A stretch of 6,475 nucleotides of DNA from Candidatus Aminicenantota bacterium (GTDB lineage Bacteria > Acidobacteriota > Aminicenantia > UBA2199), in the NCBI GenBank assembly GCA_024644125.1, contig JAHELQ010000321.1, positions 1-6,475 on the forward strand, given 5' to 3'. Positions 1 through 6,475 of this stretch are shown here, in pieces. Made by a program: the position numbers and the translations under genes. The first letter of the stretch is position 1; each line of letters begins with the position of its first letter. A model generated the notes under the pieces. That model saw only the letters and a program-made list of their open reading frames with translations, searched no databases and was not told where the DNA came from.

Positions 1-2309
1 TGGGAACCAACGGAGGGGGACTCAGTAAACATGATCTCTTACGCGAAAAGTTCATCCATTTCAAGAATGACACCTTCGATCCCGCCAGTCTGAGTAACAA
101 TTATGTCTTTGCCCTCTACCAGGATTCCGCTGGCCAGGTTTGGGTGGGGACATTCAATGGAGGATTGAATCGTCTGAATGCCGCAAGGGATCGATTCAAA
201 CGATATATCAACGATCCCCGGGACCCCAATAGTTTGAGTCACGATATGGTGAGCGCCATTACTGAATCCAGGGGGGTGCCGGGTTATTTGTGGATCGGTA
301 CCCAGGGTGGCGGATTGAACCGGTTAGATACGAGAACCGGTCGTTTTTCTAGTTACATGCACCGGTATGAAAATACCAACTCTCTCAGCAGTAATTTGAT
401 CCGGTGCGTTTACGAAGCTCCCTCGGAACCGGGAGTTCTCTGGATCGGTACGGATGGCGATGGTCTCAACCGATTCGATATCAAACGCAATTCTATCACG
501 CGCTTCTACAGTAATCCTAATGTCTCTTCCACGTTGAGTCACAATGTGATCCGGGCCATATTCGAAGATAAACAGGGTAATTTGTTGGTGGGTACCTATG
601 GCGGCGGTGTGAACATCTTTAACCGTTCGAACGGCAGCTTTTCCCATTGGCGCCATGACCCGAACGACCCGGGTAGTCTATCTAGCGATTATATCCATTG
701 CATCCTGGAAGATAGTTCCGGCTCTTTATGGATCGGGAGCGGCGGCGGCGGCTTGAACCGGTTTGAACGGGAGGGGTCGAGGTTTACGCATTTCAGGATG
801 AAAGAGGGACTACCCAACGACGTGGTGTATGGAATATTGGAGGATGCGTCCGGGAATCTCTGGATTAGCACCAACAAGGGGATTAGTTGCTTCAACCCTG
901 GTTCCTCCTCATTTACGAATTACGACCTACGCGATGGTTTGCAGAGCAATGAATTCAATTTCGGGGCGTATTTCAAGGGACGTGATGGTGAAATGTTTTT
1001 CGGGGGGATCAACGGCTTCAACACGTTTTTCCCGAAGAAAATCAAGAAGAATCCCTATGTTCCTCAAATAATGATTACCGATTTCCAGCTTTTCAACAAA
1101 ACCGTCGCTGTCGGTGTCAGAGGCGAATCTCCCCTCCACCGGCATATCTCGTTGACCGACAAAATTGAACTCAACCATTGGCAGAACGACATCACATTTG
1201 AGTTTGTGGCATTGAGTTACACCATACCAGAGAAAAATCAATACGCCTATAAATTAAAAGGGTACGACCTGGATTGGATTTATAGCGGGCAGGAACGGAC
1301 GGCGCATTACACCAATCTCGACCCCGGCGCATATGTTTTTATGGCGAAGGGGGCCAATAACGACGGCGTCTGGAATGAGAATGGCAGAATGATTCGTCTC
1401 GTCATCCATCCTCCTATCTGGGAGACCTGGTGGGCATACGGGTTTTATGTGCTGTTGATGCTCGCGGTCCTGTGGGGCATCCGTCGCTTCGAATTGGGGC
1501 GCGAGCGTGAACGGGTGCGGTTGCGGGAATCGGAACTACGTGCGCTGGCGGCTGAGGCTGAAGCTCGCGCGGTCAAGGCTGAAAATGAACGCAAATCAGT
1601 AGAGTTGCAAGAGGCGCGCAATCTTCAACTTTCGATGCTGCCCAAGTCATTGCCGAAGCTGGCCAACCTCGATATAGATGTCTACATGAAAACCGCCGCC
1701 GAAGTCGGAGGAGATTATTATGATTTTGATACTGGAGATGATGGCACCTTGACTCTCGCCATTGGGGACGCCACAGGTCATGGAATGAGGGCCGGAACAA
1801 TGGTGTCCGTCATGAAAAGTCTATTTTGGGCGGGAGCCTCCGATATGAGTATCCCGGAGTTCTTTCAAAAAAGTAGTTCGACCATAAAAAAGCTCCAGTT
1901 CTGGAATCTGTTTATGGGATTGACCATTGCCAAAATAAAGGACAATCAATGCGTCATCTCGGCCGCCGGTATGCCCCCGGTATATTATTACAAAGCTCTT
2001 ACCAGGAGAGTGGAGAAAATCGCTCTCAAAGGCCCGCCGCTGGGGTCTGTACCCGATTTTTCATACCGCCAGAAAGTCATCGACCTGCAAACTGGCGATA
2101 CGCTGCTCTTTCTTACAGACGGCCTGCCGGAGCTTTTCAATGAACATGACGAGATGCTTGAATATCGTTGCATCCGAAAGATGTTCGGCGAAGTGGCGCA
2201 TAAAAATCCAAGAGAAATCATCGACCATTTGATCGAGATGGGCGTTCGCTGGAAAAATGGCGCCCCGCCGGACGATGATATTACCTTTATGGTTGTCAAA
2301 TCCAAATGA
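1..2309 (+). CDS. Propeller/Y_Y_Y sensor with SpoIIE-type (PP2C) serine phosphatase output, N-terminus missing
   Basis: The frame is open from the left edge (first whole codon at 3), so the true start is upstream; the ATG at 144 is internal, because propeller sequence continues on both sides of it. Domains in order: two-component-regulator propeller repeats (3 to about 1035); a Y_Y_Y domain (about 1170-1410); one hydrophobic membrane segment (about 1428-1481, starting WWAYGFYVLLML); a charged Ala/Glu/Arg-rich coiled-coil linker (about 1485-1620); and a SpoIIE/RsbU-like phosphatase domain (about 1620-2306). The phosphatase keeps its metal-binding acidic motifs: GGDYYDF (Asp codons 1713 and 1722), GDATGHG (Asp 1767), TDGLPE (Asp 2118) and PDDDITF (2268-2288), so it should be active. 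By family knowledge, the propeller and Y_Y_Y part is extracytoplasmic and senses a ligand, while the phosphatase acts in the cytoplasm on a phosphoserine protein, commonly an anti-sigma-factor antagonist. No such partner is in the window. There is no histidine-kinase domain. The stop is TGA at 2307. Confidence 0.93.
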   Translation, partial: GTNGGGLSKHDLLREKFIHFKNDTFDPASLSNNYVFALYQDSAGQVWVGTFNGGLNRLNAARDRFKRYINDPRDPNSLSHDMVSAITESRGVPGYLWIGTQGGGLNRLDTRTGRFSSYMHRYENTNSLSSNLIRCVYEAPSEPGVLWIGTDGDGLNRFDIKRNSITRFYSNPNVSSTLSHNVIRAIFEDKQGNLLVGTYGGGVNIFNRSNGSFSHWRHDPNDPGSLSSDYIHCILEDSSGSLWIGSGGGGLNRFEREGSRFTHFRMKEGLPNDVVYGILEDASGNLWISTNKGISCFNPGSSSFTNYDLRDGLQSNEFNFGAYFKGRDGEMFFGGINGFNTFFPKKIKKNPYVPQIMITDFQLFNKTVAVGVRGESPLHRHISLTDKIELNHWQNDITFEFVALSYTIPEKNQYAYKLKGYDLDWIYSGQERTAHYTNLDPGAYVFMAKGANNDGVWNENGRMIRLVIHPPIWETWWAYGFYVLLMLAVLWGIRRFELGRERERVRLRESELRALAAEAEARAVKAENERKSVELQEARNLQLSMLPKSLPKLANLDIDVYMKTAAEVGGDYYDFDTGDDGTLTLAIGDATGHGMRAGTMVSVMKSLFWAGASDMSIPEFFQKSSSTIKKLQFWNLFMGLTIAKIKDNQCVISAAGMPPVYYYKALTRRVEKIALKGPPLGSVPDFSYRQKVIDLQTGDTLLFLTDGLPELFNEHDEMLEYRCIRKMFGEVAHKNPREIIDHLIEMGVRWKNGAPPDDDITFMVVKSK
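3..1035 (+). repeat. Tandem propeller repeats inside the sensor gene
   Basis: The encoded protein repeats a motif of the form (L/V)W(I/V)GT.GGGLNR(L/F). Copies start near 138, 288, 438, 582, 726 and 858, with a diverged last copy (MFFGGINGFN) at 993 and a partial first copy (GTNGGGL) at the left edge. The period is 150, 150, 144, 144, 132 and 135 bases, or about 44-50 residues. Between motifs a second conserved strand reads roughly DP..SLS.(D/N).V..I.ED..G. These are two-component-regulator propeller (Reg_prop) repeats. Complete proteins of this family usually have more of them, so further copies are expected upstream. The repeats are protein-level: DNA similarity between copies is modest, which argues against recent duplication. 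Confidence 0.88.
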
Positions 2310-2321
2310 GAGTTGTATAAT
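2293..2321 (+). promoter_or_regulatory. Sigma70-type promoter embedded in the 3' end of the phosphatase gene
   Basis: TTGTCA at 2293-2298 (5 of 6 to TTGACA) and a perfect TATAAT at 2316-2321 are separated by exactly 17 bases. The -35 box lies in the last codons of the phosphatase gene and the -10 box just after its stop. The expected transcription start is about A2328, leaving a leader of only about 14 bases before the GTG at 2342, just enough for the ribosome binding site at 2331-2336. This is the best promoter match in the window. It is a pattern match only, and assumes the host's main sigma factor uses the usual consensus. Confidence 0.6.
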
Positions 2322-2330
2322 ATCGCCACG

Positions 2331-2336
2331 AAGGTG
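2331..2336 (+). promoter_or_regulatory. Ribosome binding site that decides the GTG start of the nuclease-like gene
   Basis: AAGGTG at 2331-2336 sits 5 bases before GTG at 2342. The next in-frame start, ATG at 2363, has no comparable Shine-Dalgarno sequence at the right distance. GTG at 2342 is therefore preferred, though the two starts differ by only seven residues. Confidence 0.6.
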
Positions 2337-2341
2337 ATCGA

Positions 2342-3490
2342 GTGAATAATTTTGATGAAAACATGTTTCCTCCGGAATTTAAAATATTTCGGATGCTGGA
2401 AAAACATGGTTGGTCGGTTGATGCCCAAAAAAAATATATCCCTCAAATTCCCGGGGACACGTTCGGCCTGGATCTACTGGCCTCCAAAAGCATTTACCAC
2501 GATGGCGTAAACTACAATACAATATTGCTCATCGATTGTAAAAAGAATAATCTAAATGATTGGTTGTTTTTCACTACCAGGCAATTAGGGGAAGGCGAAG
2601 ACCCATCCCGGTTGCCCATTGTGAATTGGAGTGGGAACCGTTATCTGGAGTATGCGTTGGAAAAGATTCCCTGGAAGCAACGGATGCATTCGAAGCTCCG
2701 GCAATATAACTTTCTGGAGCAGCTCTATGTTAGCGGCCGGCAGACTGTCGGCTTCAGGGAAATGCGTAAAGGCGGGCATACCCTGAGCGACGATGGGGAG
2801 ATCGGATTGTATTTCGATAGGTTGGTAAAAGCTCTGGGATTCGAGCTGAATACCCTATATCGTGCCGGGAATCCTGATTCTTTTTATAATTTCAATCTTT
2901 TGCTGCCGATGGATGAGCCATTCAGGGAAGTGTACGCTTCGGGTAGCGGCGATCGCCAACCCCAGATGGAAGCACCAGATCATCTCGGCGTAGTTCACCG
3001 GTGCATTCTGGAGGGACGGGATTTTTTGGTAAAAATCGATGTGTGCACATTTCAGGCATTTGAGAAGAGGCTCTTGTTGTATGATCAGTTGCATGAATGG
3101 AATTGCACGTTTTTCGCCCATTTGATGGAGGATTTTTTCGAAGGAATATTCAAGGATCCTGCCCGAAAGGAATTCCAGTTGAAGCATTGCCGGACCAGCT
3201 TCATTCACCATCTGAACCGCGAAATCAGCGGCAATTTCCGCCATATGGAGAACAAGTTTGTGAAGGATTTGTCGCTTCGTTTCGACAGCAACCGGCAACT
3301 TCTGGAAATCGATGTCTACGCCGACGATGATGTGAATGTTTTTCTAAATGAGTCGGAAGAGGCCCGGAAGATCGCGAGAAAGTTTTTGCAAGAATGGTTC
3401 CGCTTCGACGGGCAGTTCAATTTTTCAGAACCCCTCTGGCCAATCAATCCATTCGATTCTGGCTTCTTCGGCGATCACAACTCCTTCTAA
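2342..3490 (+). CDS. Uncharacterised protein with a putative PD-(D/E)XK nuclease-like N-terminal domain
   Basis: I do not recognise this 382-residue protein by name. Its first 80 residues follow the layout of the PD-(D/E)XK nuclease fold: a helix with Glu20 and the pattern EKHGWSV, an aromatic-rich strand, then GLDLLA (Asp44), then a hydrophobic strand ILLIDCKK carrying Asp65-X-Lys67. The catalytic set would be Asp44, Asp65 and Lys67, with Asp in place of the more usual Glu. The middle (about 160-250) and C-terminal parts (about 260-382) alternate predicted strands and helices and match no family I can name. There is no signal peptide or membrane segment, so it is probably cytoplasmic. The gene starts 32 bases after the phosphatase stop and ends with TAA. 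No methyltransferase, toxin-antitoxin partner or transposase is adjacent. It could be a stand-alone defence or repair nuclease, or a member of the superfamily with another role; the nuclease call rests on motif spacing only. That the gene is real is well supported by its length, RBS and promoter. Confidence 0.85.
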   Translation: MNNFDENMFPPEFKIFRMLEKHGWSVDAQKKYIPQIPGDTFGLDLLASKSIYHDGVNYNTILLIDCKKNNLNDWLFFTTRQLGEGEDPSRLPIVNWSGNRYLEYALEKIPWKQRMHSKLRQYNFLEQLYVSGRQTVGFREMRKGGHTLSDDGEIGLYFDRLVKALGFELNTLYRAGNPDSFYNFNLLLPMDEPFREVYASGSGDRQPQMEAPDHLGVVHRCILEGRDFLVKIDVCTFQAFEKRLLLYDQLHEWNCTFFAHLMEDFFEGIFKDPARKEFQLKHCRTSFIHHLNREISGNFRHMENKFVKDLSLRFDSNRQLLEIDVYADDDVNVFLNESEEARKIARKFLQEWFRFDGQFNFSEPLWPINPFDSGFFGDHNSF

Positions 3491-3505
3491 AGTAATTCTT
3501 CACGG

Positions 3506-3528
3506 AACCGGTAAGCCGATTGTTTTTT
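3506..3528 (+). terminator. Weak candidate intrinsic terminator after the nuclease-like gene
   Basis: AACCGG (3506-3511) can pair with CCGATT (3516-3521) around the loop TAAG, with one C-A mismatch, and is followed after one G by six T residues (3523-3528). It lies 15 bases past the TAA of the upstream gene. The stem is short and imperfect, so termination may be partial or absent. If real, it would separate the nuclease-like gene from the ABC-F gene. Confidence 0.35.
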
Positions 3529-3590
3529 GAGCTCGAACTCCGGTGGAAAGTTCTTATTGACAAGATGTGGATTTTTAAGGAAAATACTAG

Positions 3591-5537
3591 ATGCTTCAGG
3601 TTTCAGAATTAAATTATTCTATTGGCGACAGGCAATTGCTTGCGGATGTAGATTGGGTTATTCAGCCGGGAAGGCGAACTGCGCTGATTGGTCCTAATGG
3701 CGCAGGGAAGACGACGATGTTGCGTATTTTAGTGGGCCTTTTGGATTATGATTCCGGAAAAATCATCAAACCGAATCGTTACCGGATCGGTTATTTACCC
3801 CAGGAGGAATTGGAAATCGCCAATAAGCCGGTGATTGAAACGGTAATGGAGGCTCAGCTCGAATTGCAGCGGTTGGAGAAGCGGCTTCAAGAACTGCACG
3901 TGATTCTGGGCGGCGCCGAAGGAACATTGCCTGAGATACTCGAAGAGGCCGGCGATTTGCAGCATCGCTTTGAAGCTCTTGGGGGGTATCATCTCGAGTC
4001 CGAAGCGAAGAAGATCCTCTCGGGTCTTGGTTTCAAAACGGAAGATTTCAATCGTAGCCTATGGGAATTCAGCGGCGGCTGGCAGATGAGGGTCTACCTC
4101 GCCAGGATCCTCTTATTGTCTCCAGATTTGCTGCTATTGGACGAACCCACCAACCACCTGGATTTACCCTCTCTCGAATGGCTGGAGCAATATCTGCTAG
4201 GATTTAAAGGCAGCATTGTCATGGTGTCGCACGATCGCTTCTTCATCGACCGTTTGGCACAGGATATCGTCGAATTAGATCGCGGCAAGCTGGTTCGATA
4301 TGCAGGAAATTACCATTTCTACGAACGGGAAAAAGAGCTCCGGGAATCGTTGTTGCGGAAAAAGATCGAAGAGCAAAAACTCGAGAAGGAGCGGCAGGAA
4401 CGGTTCATCAACCGCTTCCGCTACAAAAACACCAAAGCCTCCCAGGTGCAAAGCCGCATCAAAATGCTGGAAAAGATGGAAAAACTGGAAGATCTTCCTC
4501 CGGCCCCCCCGAAAGTGGATTTCAGTATCAAGGTAGATACCACAAGTTACCGGGATGTGTTGACCATCGAGAATATGTCGTTTCGATATGAGGAGGATTG
4601 GGTATTGAATCAGTTGGACTTCAATGTCACCCGGGGCGAGAAGATCGCGATGGTGGGTGTGAACGGCGCAGGGAAAACAACTCTCACCAGGTTGATTGTT
4701 GGGCAATTGGCTCCCCAGGTGGGTATAGTGAGACTTGGAACCGGAGTGAAAGTCGGCTATTACGCCCAGCATCAGGTAGAGGCGTTGAATCTCGATGCCA
4801 CTGCCTACGATGAAATTTGCTCAACGATCGCGACCAGTCAGGTACCGAAGGTTCGCGATGTGTTAGGAATTTTTCAGATTACCGGCGGGGATGTTTACAA
4901 ACGGGTTGGCGTTTTAAGCGGCGGGGAAAAAGCCCGAGTTTCTCTGTCCAAGATTCTTTTGTCACCGGTAAATTTTCTGGTAATGGACGAGCCCACCAAC
5001 CACCTGGACAAGTTTTCGCGGCAGGCTCTGGAAGAGGCTCTGGTAAGATATGACGGCACGCTGATCTTGATTTCACATGACCGTTATTTTCTGGACAAAA
5101 TCGTGAGTAGGGTGGTGGAAATATCCGATGGGCGATTGACCGAGTATTTCGGAAATTACACTGAATATCTCGCCAAACGGGAGTCGTTGAAACGTCCTGT
5201 GGATGATGGTTTTTCAAAGCAGAAGTTGGTGTCTGACAGTAAGGTTCGTAAAGAATCGCGGCGTCTAAAGGCGGAAGCCCGCCAGACAGTCAGTAAGGAA
5301 CGTAACCGGATAAATAACGATATCGAGGCTTTGGAAAAAAAAATCGAAGAATTGGAAGACAGAAAAAAAGTGGTGGAAAACCAACTGGCGCGACCGGAAA
5401 CCTATGATGATGCCCCTCTGACAATACGGCTGCAAAAAGAATATTCCTCGATTAATTCTACACTTGGGCATAGTATGGAATTGTGGGAGCTACGACAGGT
5501 GGAACTTACGGAACTTTTAAGTAAAATTCCCGATTAG
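3591..5537 (+). CDS. ABC-F family ATPase, YheS/YdiF/Uup-like ribosome-associated translation factor
   Basis: This is a complete 648-residue protein with two ABC ATPase domains on one chain and no membrane segments, the hallmark of the ABC-F family. First domain: Walker A GPNGAGKTT at 34-42, signature FSGGW at 160-164, Walker B with catalytic Glu in DEPTNHLD at 184-191, and switch His in SHDR at 213-216. Second domain: GVNGAGKTT at 356-364, LSGGE at 442-446, DEPTNHLD at 466-473 and SHDR at 495-498. The charged interdomain linker (about 240-325) contains RFRYKNTKASQVQSR, the P-site tRNA-interaction motif region and close to that of E. coli YheS. A basic, then Glu/Lys-rich coiled-coil C-terminal extension (about 540-648) matches the Uup/YheS/YdiF type. 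Members bind the ribosomal E site and modulate the peptidyl-transferase centre. Both catalytic Glu residues are present, so it should hydrolyse ATP. ATG is preceded by AAGGA at 3577-3581, 9 bases away. The gene ends TAG-TGA-TAA. I infer a general translation role; nothing specific points to antibiotic resistance. Confidence 0.96.
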   Translation: MLQVSELNYSIGDRQLLADVDWVIQPGRRTALIGPNGAGKTTMLRILVGLLDYDSGKIIKPNRYRIGYLPQEELEIANKPVIETVMEAQLELQRLEKRLQELHVILGGAEGTLPEILEEAGDLQHRFEALGGYHLESEAKKILSGLGFKTEDFNRSLWEFSGGWQMRVYLARILLLSPDLLLLDEPTNHLDLPSLEWLEQYLLGFKGSIVMVSHDRFFIDRLAQDIVELDRGKLVRYAGNYHFYEREKELRESLLRKKIEEQKLEKERQERFINRFRYKNTKASQVQSRIKMLEKMEKLEDLPPAPPKVDFSIKVDTTSYRDVLTIENMSFRYEEDWVLNQLDFNVTRGEKIAMVGVNGAGKTTLTRLIVGQLAPQVGIVRLGTGVKVGYYAQHQVEALNLDATAYDEICSTIATSQVPKVRDVLGIFQITGGDVYKRVGVLSGGEKARVSLSKILLSPVNFLVMDEPTNHLDKFSRQALEEALVRYDGTLILISHDRYFLDKIVSRVVEISDGRLTEYFGNYTEYLAKRESLKRPVDDGFSKQKLVSDSKVRKESRRLKAEARQTVSKERNRINNDIEALEKKIEELEDRKKVVENQLARPETYDDAPLTIRLQKEYSSINSTLGHSMELWELRQVELTELLSKIPD

Positions 5538-5548
5538 TGATAAATGGC

Positions 5549-5577
5549 TTGTAATTTTTTTCATTTTAGTCTATAAA
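5549..5577 (+). promoter_or_regulatory. Candidate sigma70-type promoter for the response regulator gene
   Basis: TTGTAA at 5549-5554 (4 of 6 to consensus) and TATAAA at 5572-5577 (5 of 6) are 17 bases apart. They lie in an AT-rich gap just after the ABC-F stop codons. Transcription would start near 5584, giving a leader of about 68 bases. AT-rich sequence produces such matches by chance fairly often, so this is moderate evidence. Confidence 0.42.
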
Positions 5578-5592
5578 AGTATATTGGAATCA

Positions 5593-5615
5593 CCAAGTAA
5601 TTTTACTGGCTTTTT
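5593..5615 (+). terminator. Weak hairpin plus T-run between ABC-F and response regulator genes
   Basis: CCAAGT (5593-5598) can pair with ACTGG (5605-5609), leaving one bulged A and a loop of about six bases. A C and then five T residues follow (5611-5615). It could be a weak terminator for the ABC-F transcript. It lies downstream of the candidate promoter at 5549-5577, so if both are real it would sit in the leader of the response regulator mRNA. The stem is short and low in GC. Confidence 0.25.
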
Positions 5616-5651
5616 GGAACTTCTTCACCATGTTTATAGGAGTGCATTTCT

Positions 5652-6475
5652 ATGTCGGAAACAGTACGGATCTTGATTTTAGACGATGAAGAGAGTGTGC
5701 TGAAAAGCACGAGTATGTGGTTGCGCGGGGAAGGGTATGAAGTTTTTGCCGCGAATACTGTTGAGCAGGCGATCGATATCTTGAAGGAAAACGAGATTAC
5801 TGTTTGTTTGATCGATTTGCGACTCAGAGATGAAAGCGGCTTGAATGTCGCGAAGCAGTTAAAATCGATCGACAACCTCATTCGTGTGATTATCATTACA
5901 GGCTTCCCTACTTACGATACCGCAATAAAGGCGATGAAGGCCGGGATATTCGATTATGTATCCAAGTCTGCGAATCATACGACGATTTTAAAGAAAATCC
6001 AGAATGCTGTCGATGACCGCAGCACTCTACTGACCTGGAAGAAAAAGAACCAAGAGGATCTCAAGAATATAATTTTGATAGGCCATCATCTGCTATTTAA
6101 AGAGGGGCTGGAAAGTTTTTGTGTAAAAAATCCGGAATTCAATCTACTTCACAATTATTATTCAGTCGATCACATCAAAAAAACAGATTTCAATTTTCAC
6201 GCCTCTCTATTAATGATCTGTGCTGTGTGCAACCACGATTTTATCGAAACCCAGGAGGATTTGTTCCAACGCCTCAAAGTGTTTTTCCCAAAAGCGAGAA
6301 TTGTAATTATAAATTGTGATTACGAAGAAAATCTGAAGGAAAAACTATTGCGTCGCGGTGTTAGGGGTTTTTTGCCTCCCAATATTGATAAGGCCCGGAT
6401 GAAGCGGGCTCTTGATTGTATACTTGTGGGAGAATTCTGGGTCAGTCGCAGGCTGACAGATAAACTATTGATGGA
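5652..6475 (+). CDS. Response regulator with intact REC and degenerate NarL-like second REC, C-terminus missing
   Basis: The frame stays open to the right edge, giving 274 residues with no stop. ATG at 5652 follows AGGAG (5638-5642) at 9 bases, and an in-frame TAG at 5637 rules out an earlier start. Residues 5-123 form a canonical receiver: acidic pair Asp11/Asp12, phospho-acceptor Asp55 in LIDLRL, Thr83 in IIITG, and Lys105. The usual Pro after that Lys is Ser106. After a short linker (about 124-138), residues 139-274 match the receiver part of NarL/FixJ regulators (IILIGHHLLFKEGLESF, then ARIVIIN, RGVRGFL and GEFWVSRRL). There the acidic pair is Gly144/His145, the acceptor site falls at Cys190-Ala191, the Ser/Thr site is Asn221 and the Lys site is Pro, so this half cannot be phosphorylated normally. 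In NarL-type proteins a LuxR helix-turn-helix follows the GE.WVSR element, so a DNA-binding domain is expected beyond the window; this is inference. No histidine kinase is visible here. Confidence 0.88.
   Translation, partial: MSETVRILILDDEESVLKSTSMWLRGEGYEVFAANTVEQAIDILKENEITVCLIDLRLRDESGLNVAKQLKSIDNLIRVIIITGFPTYDTAIKAMKAGIFDYVSKSANHTTILKKIQNAVDDRSTLLTWKKKNQEDLKNIILIGHHLLFKEGLESFCVKNPEFNLLHNYYSVDHIKKTDFNFHASLLMICAVCNHDFIETQEDLFQRLKVFFPKARIVIINCDYEENLKEKLLRRGVRGFLPPNIDKARMKRALDCILVGEFWVSRRLTDKLLM

Noticed and set aside
144..2309. ATG at 144 as the true start of the sensor-phosphatase
   Set aside because: The same frame is open back to the left edge and encodes good propeller repeat sequence, so this Met codon is internal.
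1988..2446. Minus-strand open frame spanning the end of the phosphatase gene and the start of the next gene
   Set aside because: It is antisense to the conserved phosphatase motifs and the nuclease-like N-terminus, and is Ser- and Phe-rich as expected for a shadow frame.
3507..3544. Inverted repeat ACCGG/CCGGT as an operator or hairpin in the gap before the ABC-F gene
   Set aside because: Only 5 base pairs around a loop of about 28 bases, with no extension of the stem; it is likely chance.
3557..3562. Perfect -35 hexamer TTGACA upstream of the ABC-F gene
   Set aside because: The sequence at 16-18 base spacing (such as GAAAAT at 3580-3585) is a poor -10 box. It would also place the transcription start at the ATG itself, cutting off the good AAGGA ribosome binding site.
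4275..4772. Minus-strand open frame of 165 codons within the ABC-F gene
   Set aside because: It lies wholly antisense to a well-conserved ABC-F coding sequence and its translation shows no recognisable domain.
4140..5009. Near-identical stretch of about 20 bases at 4140 and 4986 as a DNA repeat
   Set aside because: Both encode the Walker B motif DEPTNHLD of the two ABC domains, so the similarity is explained by protein conservation.

Overview
The window carries four protein genes, all on the + strand and tightly packed. The first runs in from the left edge and the last runs off the right edge. I see no tRNA, rRNA, CRISPR array, insertion sequence or phage gene. The organism is a bacterium of roughly balanced base composition. 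A sensor that joins a two-component-regulator propeller, a Y_Y_Y domain and a SpoIIE-type phosphatase in one chain is typical of groups such as Calditrichota/KSB1-like lineages, Ignavibacteria, Acidobacteria and other FCB-side bacteria. That placement is inference from architecture and cannot be fixed from this sequence alone.

Layout: (1) 1-2309, the C-terminal 768 residues of a membrane-anchored propeller/Y_Y_Y/SpoIIE serine phosphatase. (2) 2342-3490, an unrecognised 382-residue protein with a GTG start whose N-terminus looks like a PD-(D/E)XK nuclease fold. A near-consensus sigma70-type promoter for it lies across the end of gene 1. (3) 3591-5537, a complete 648-residue ABC-F ATPase of the YheS/YdiF/Uup type, ending in three consecutive stop codons. 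(4) 5652-6475, the N-terminal 274 residues of a response regulator with a normal first receiver and a degenerate second, NarL-like receiver. A LuxR-type DNA-binding domain probably follows beyond the window.

Genes 1 and 4 are signalling proteins: one senses and dephosphorylates, the other receives a phosphoryl group. Gene 3 is a ribosome-associated housekeeping ATPase. Gene 2 has no clear functional tie to its neighbours. Promoter-like and weak terminator-like signals in the gaps suggest several short transcription units rather than one operon. The least conventional items are the nuclease-like gene with its embedded promoter and very short leader, and the REC-pseudoREC regulator.
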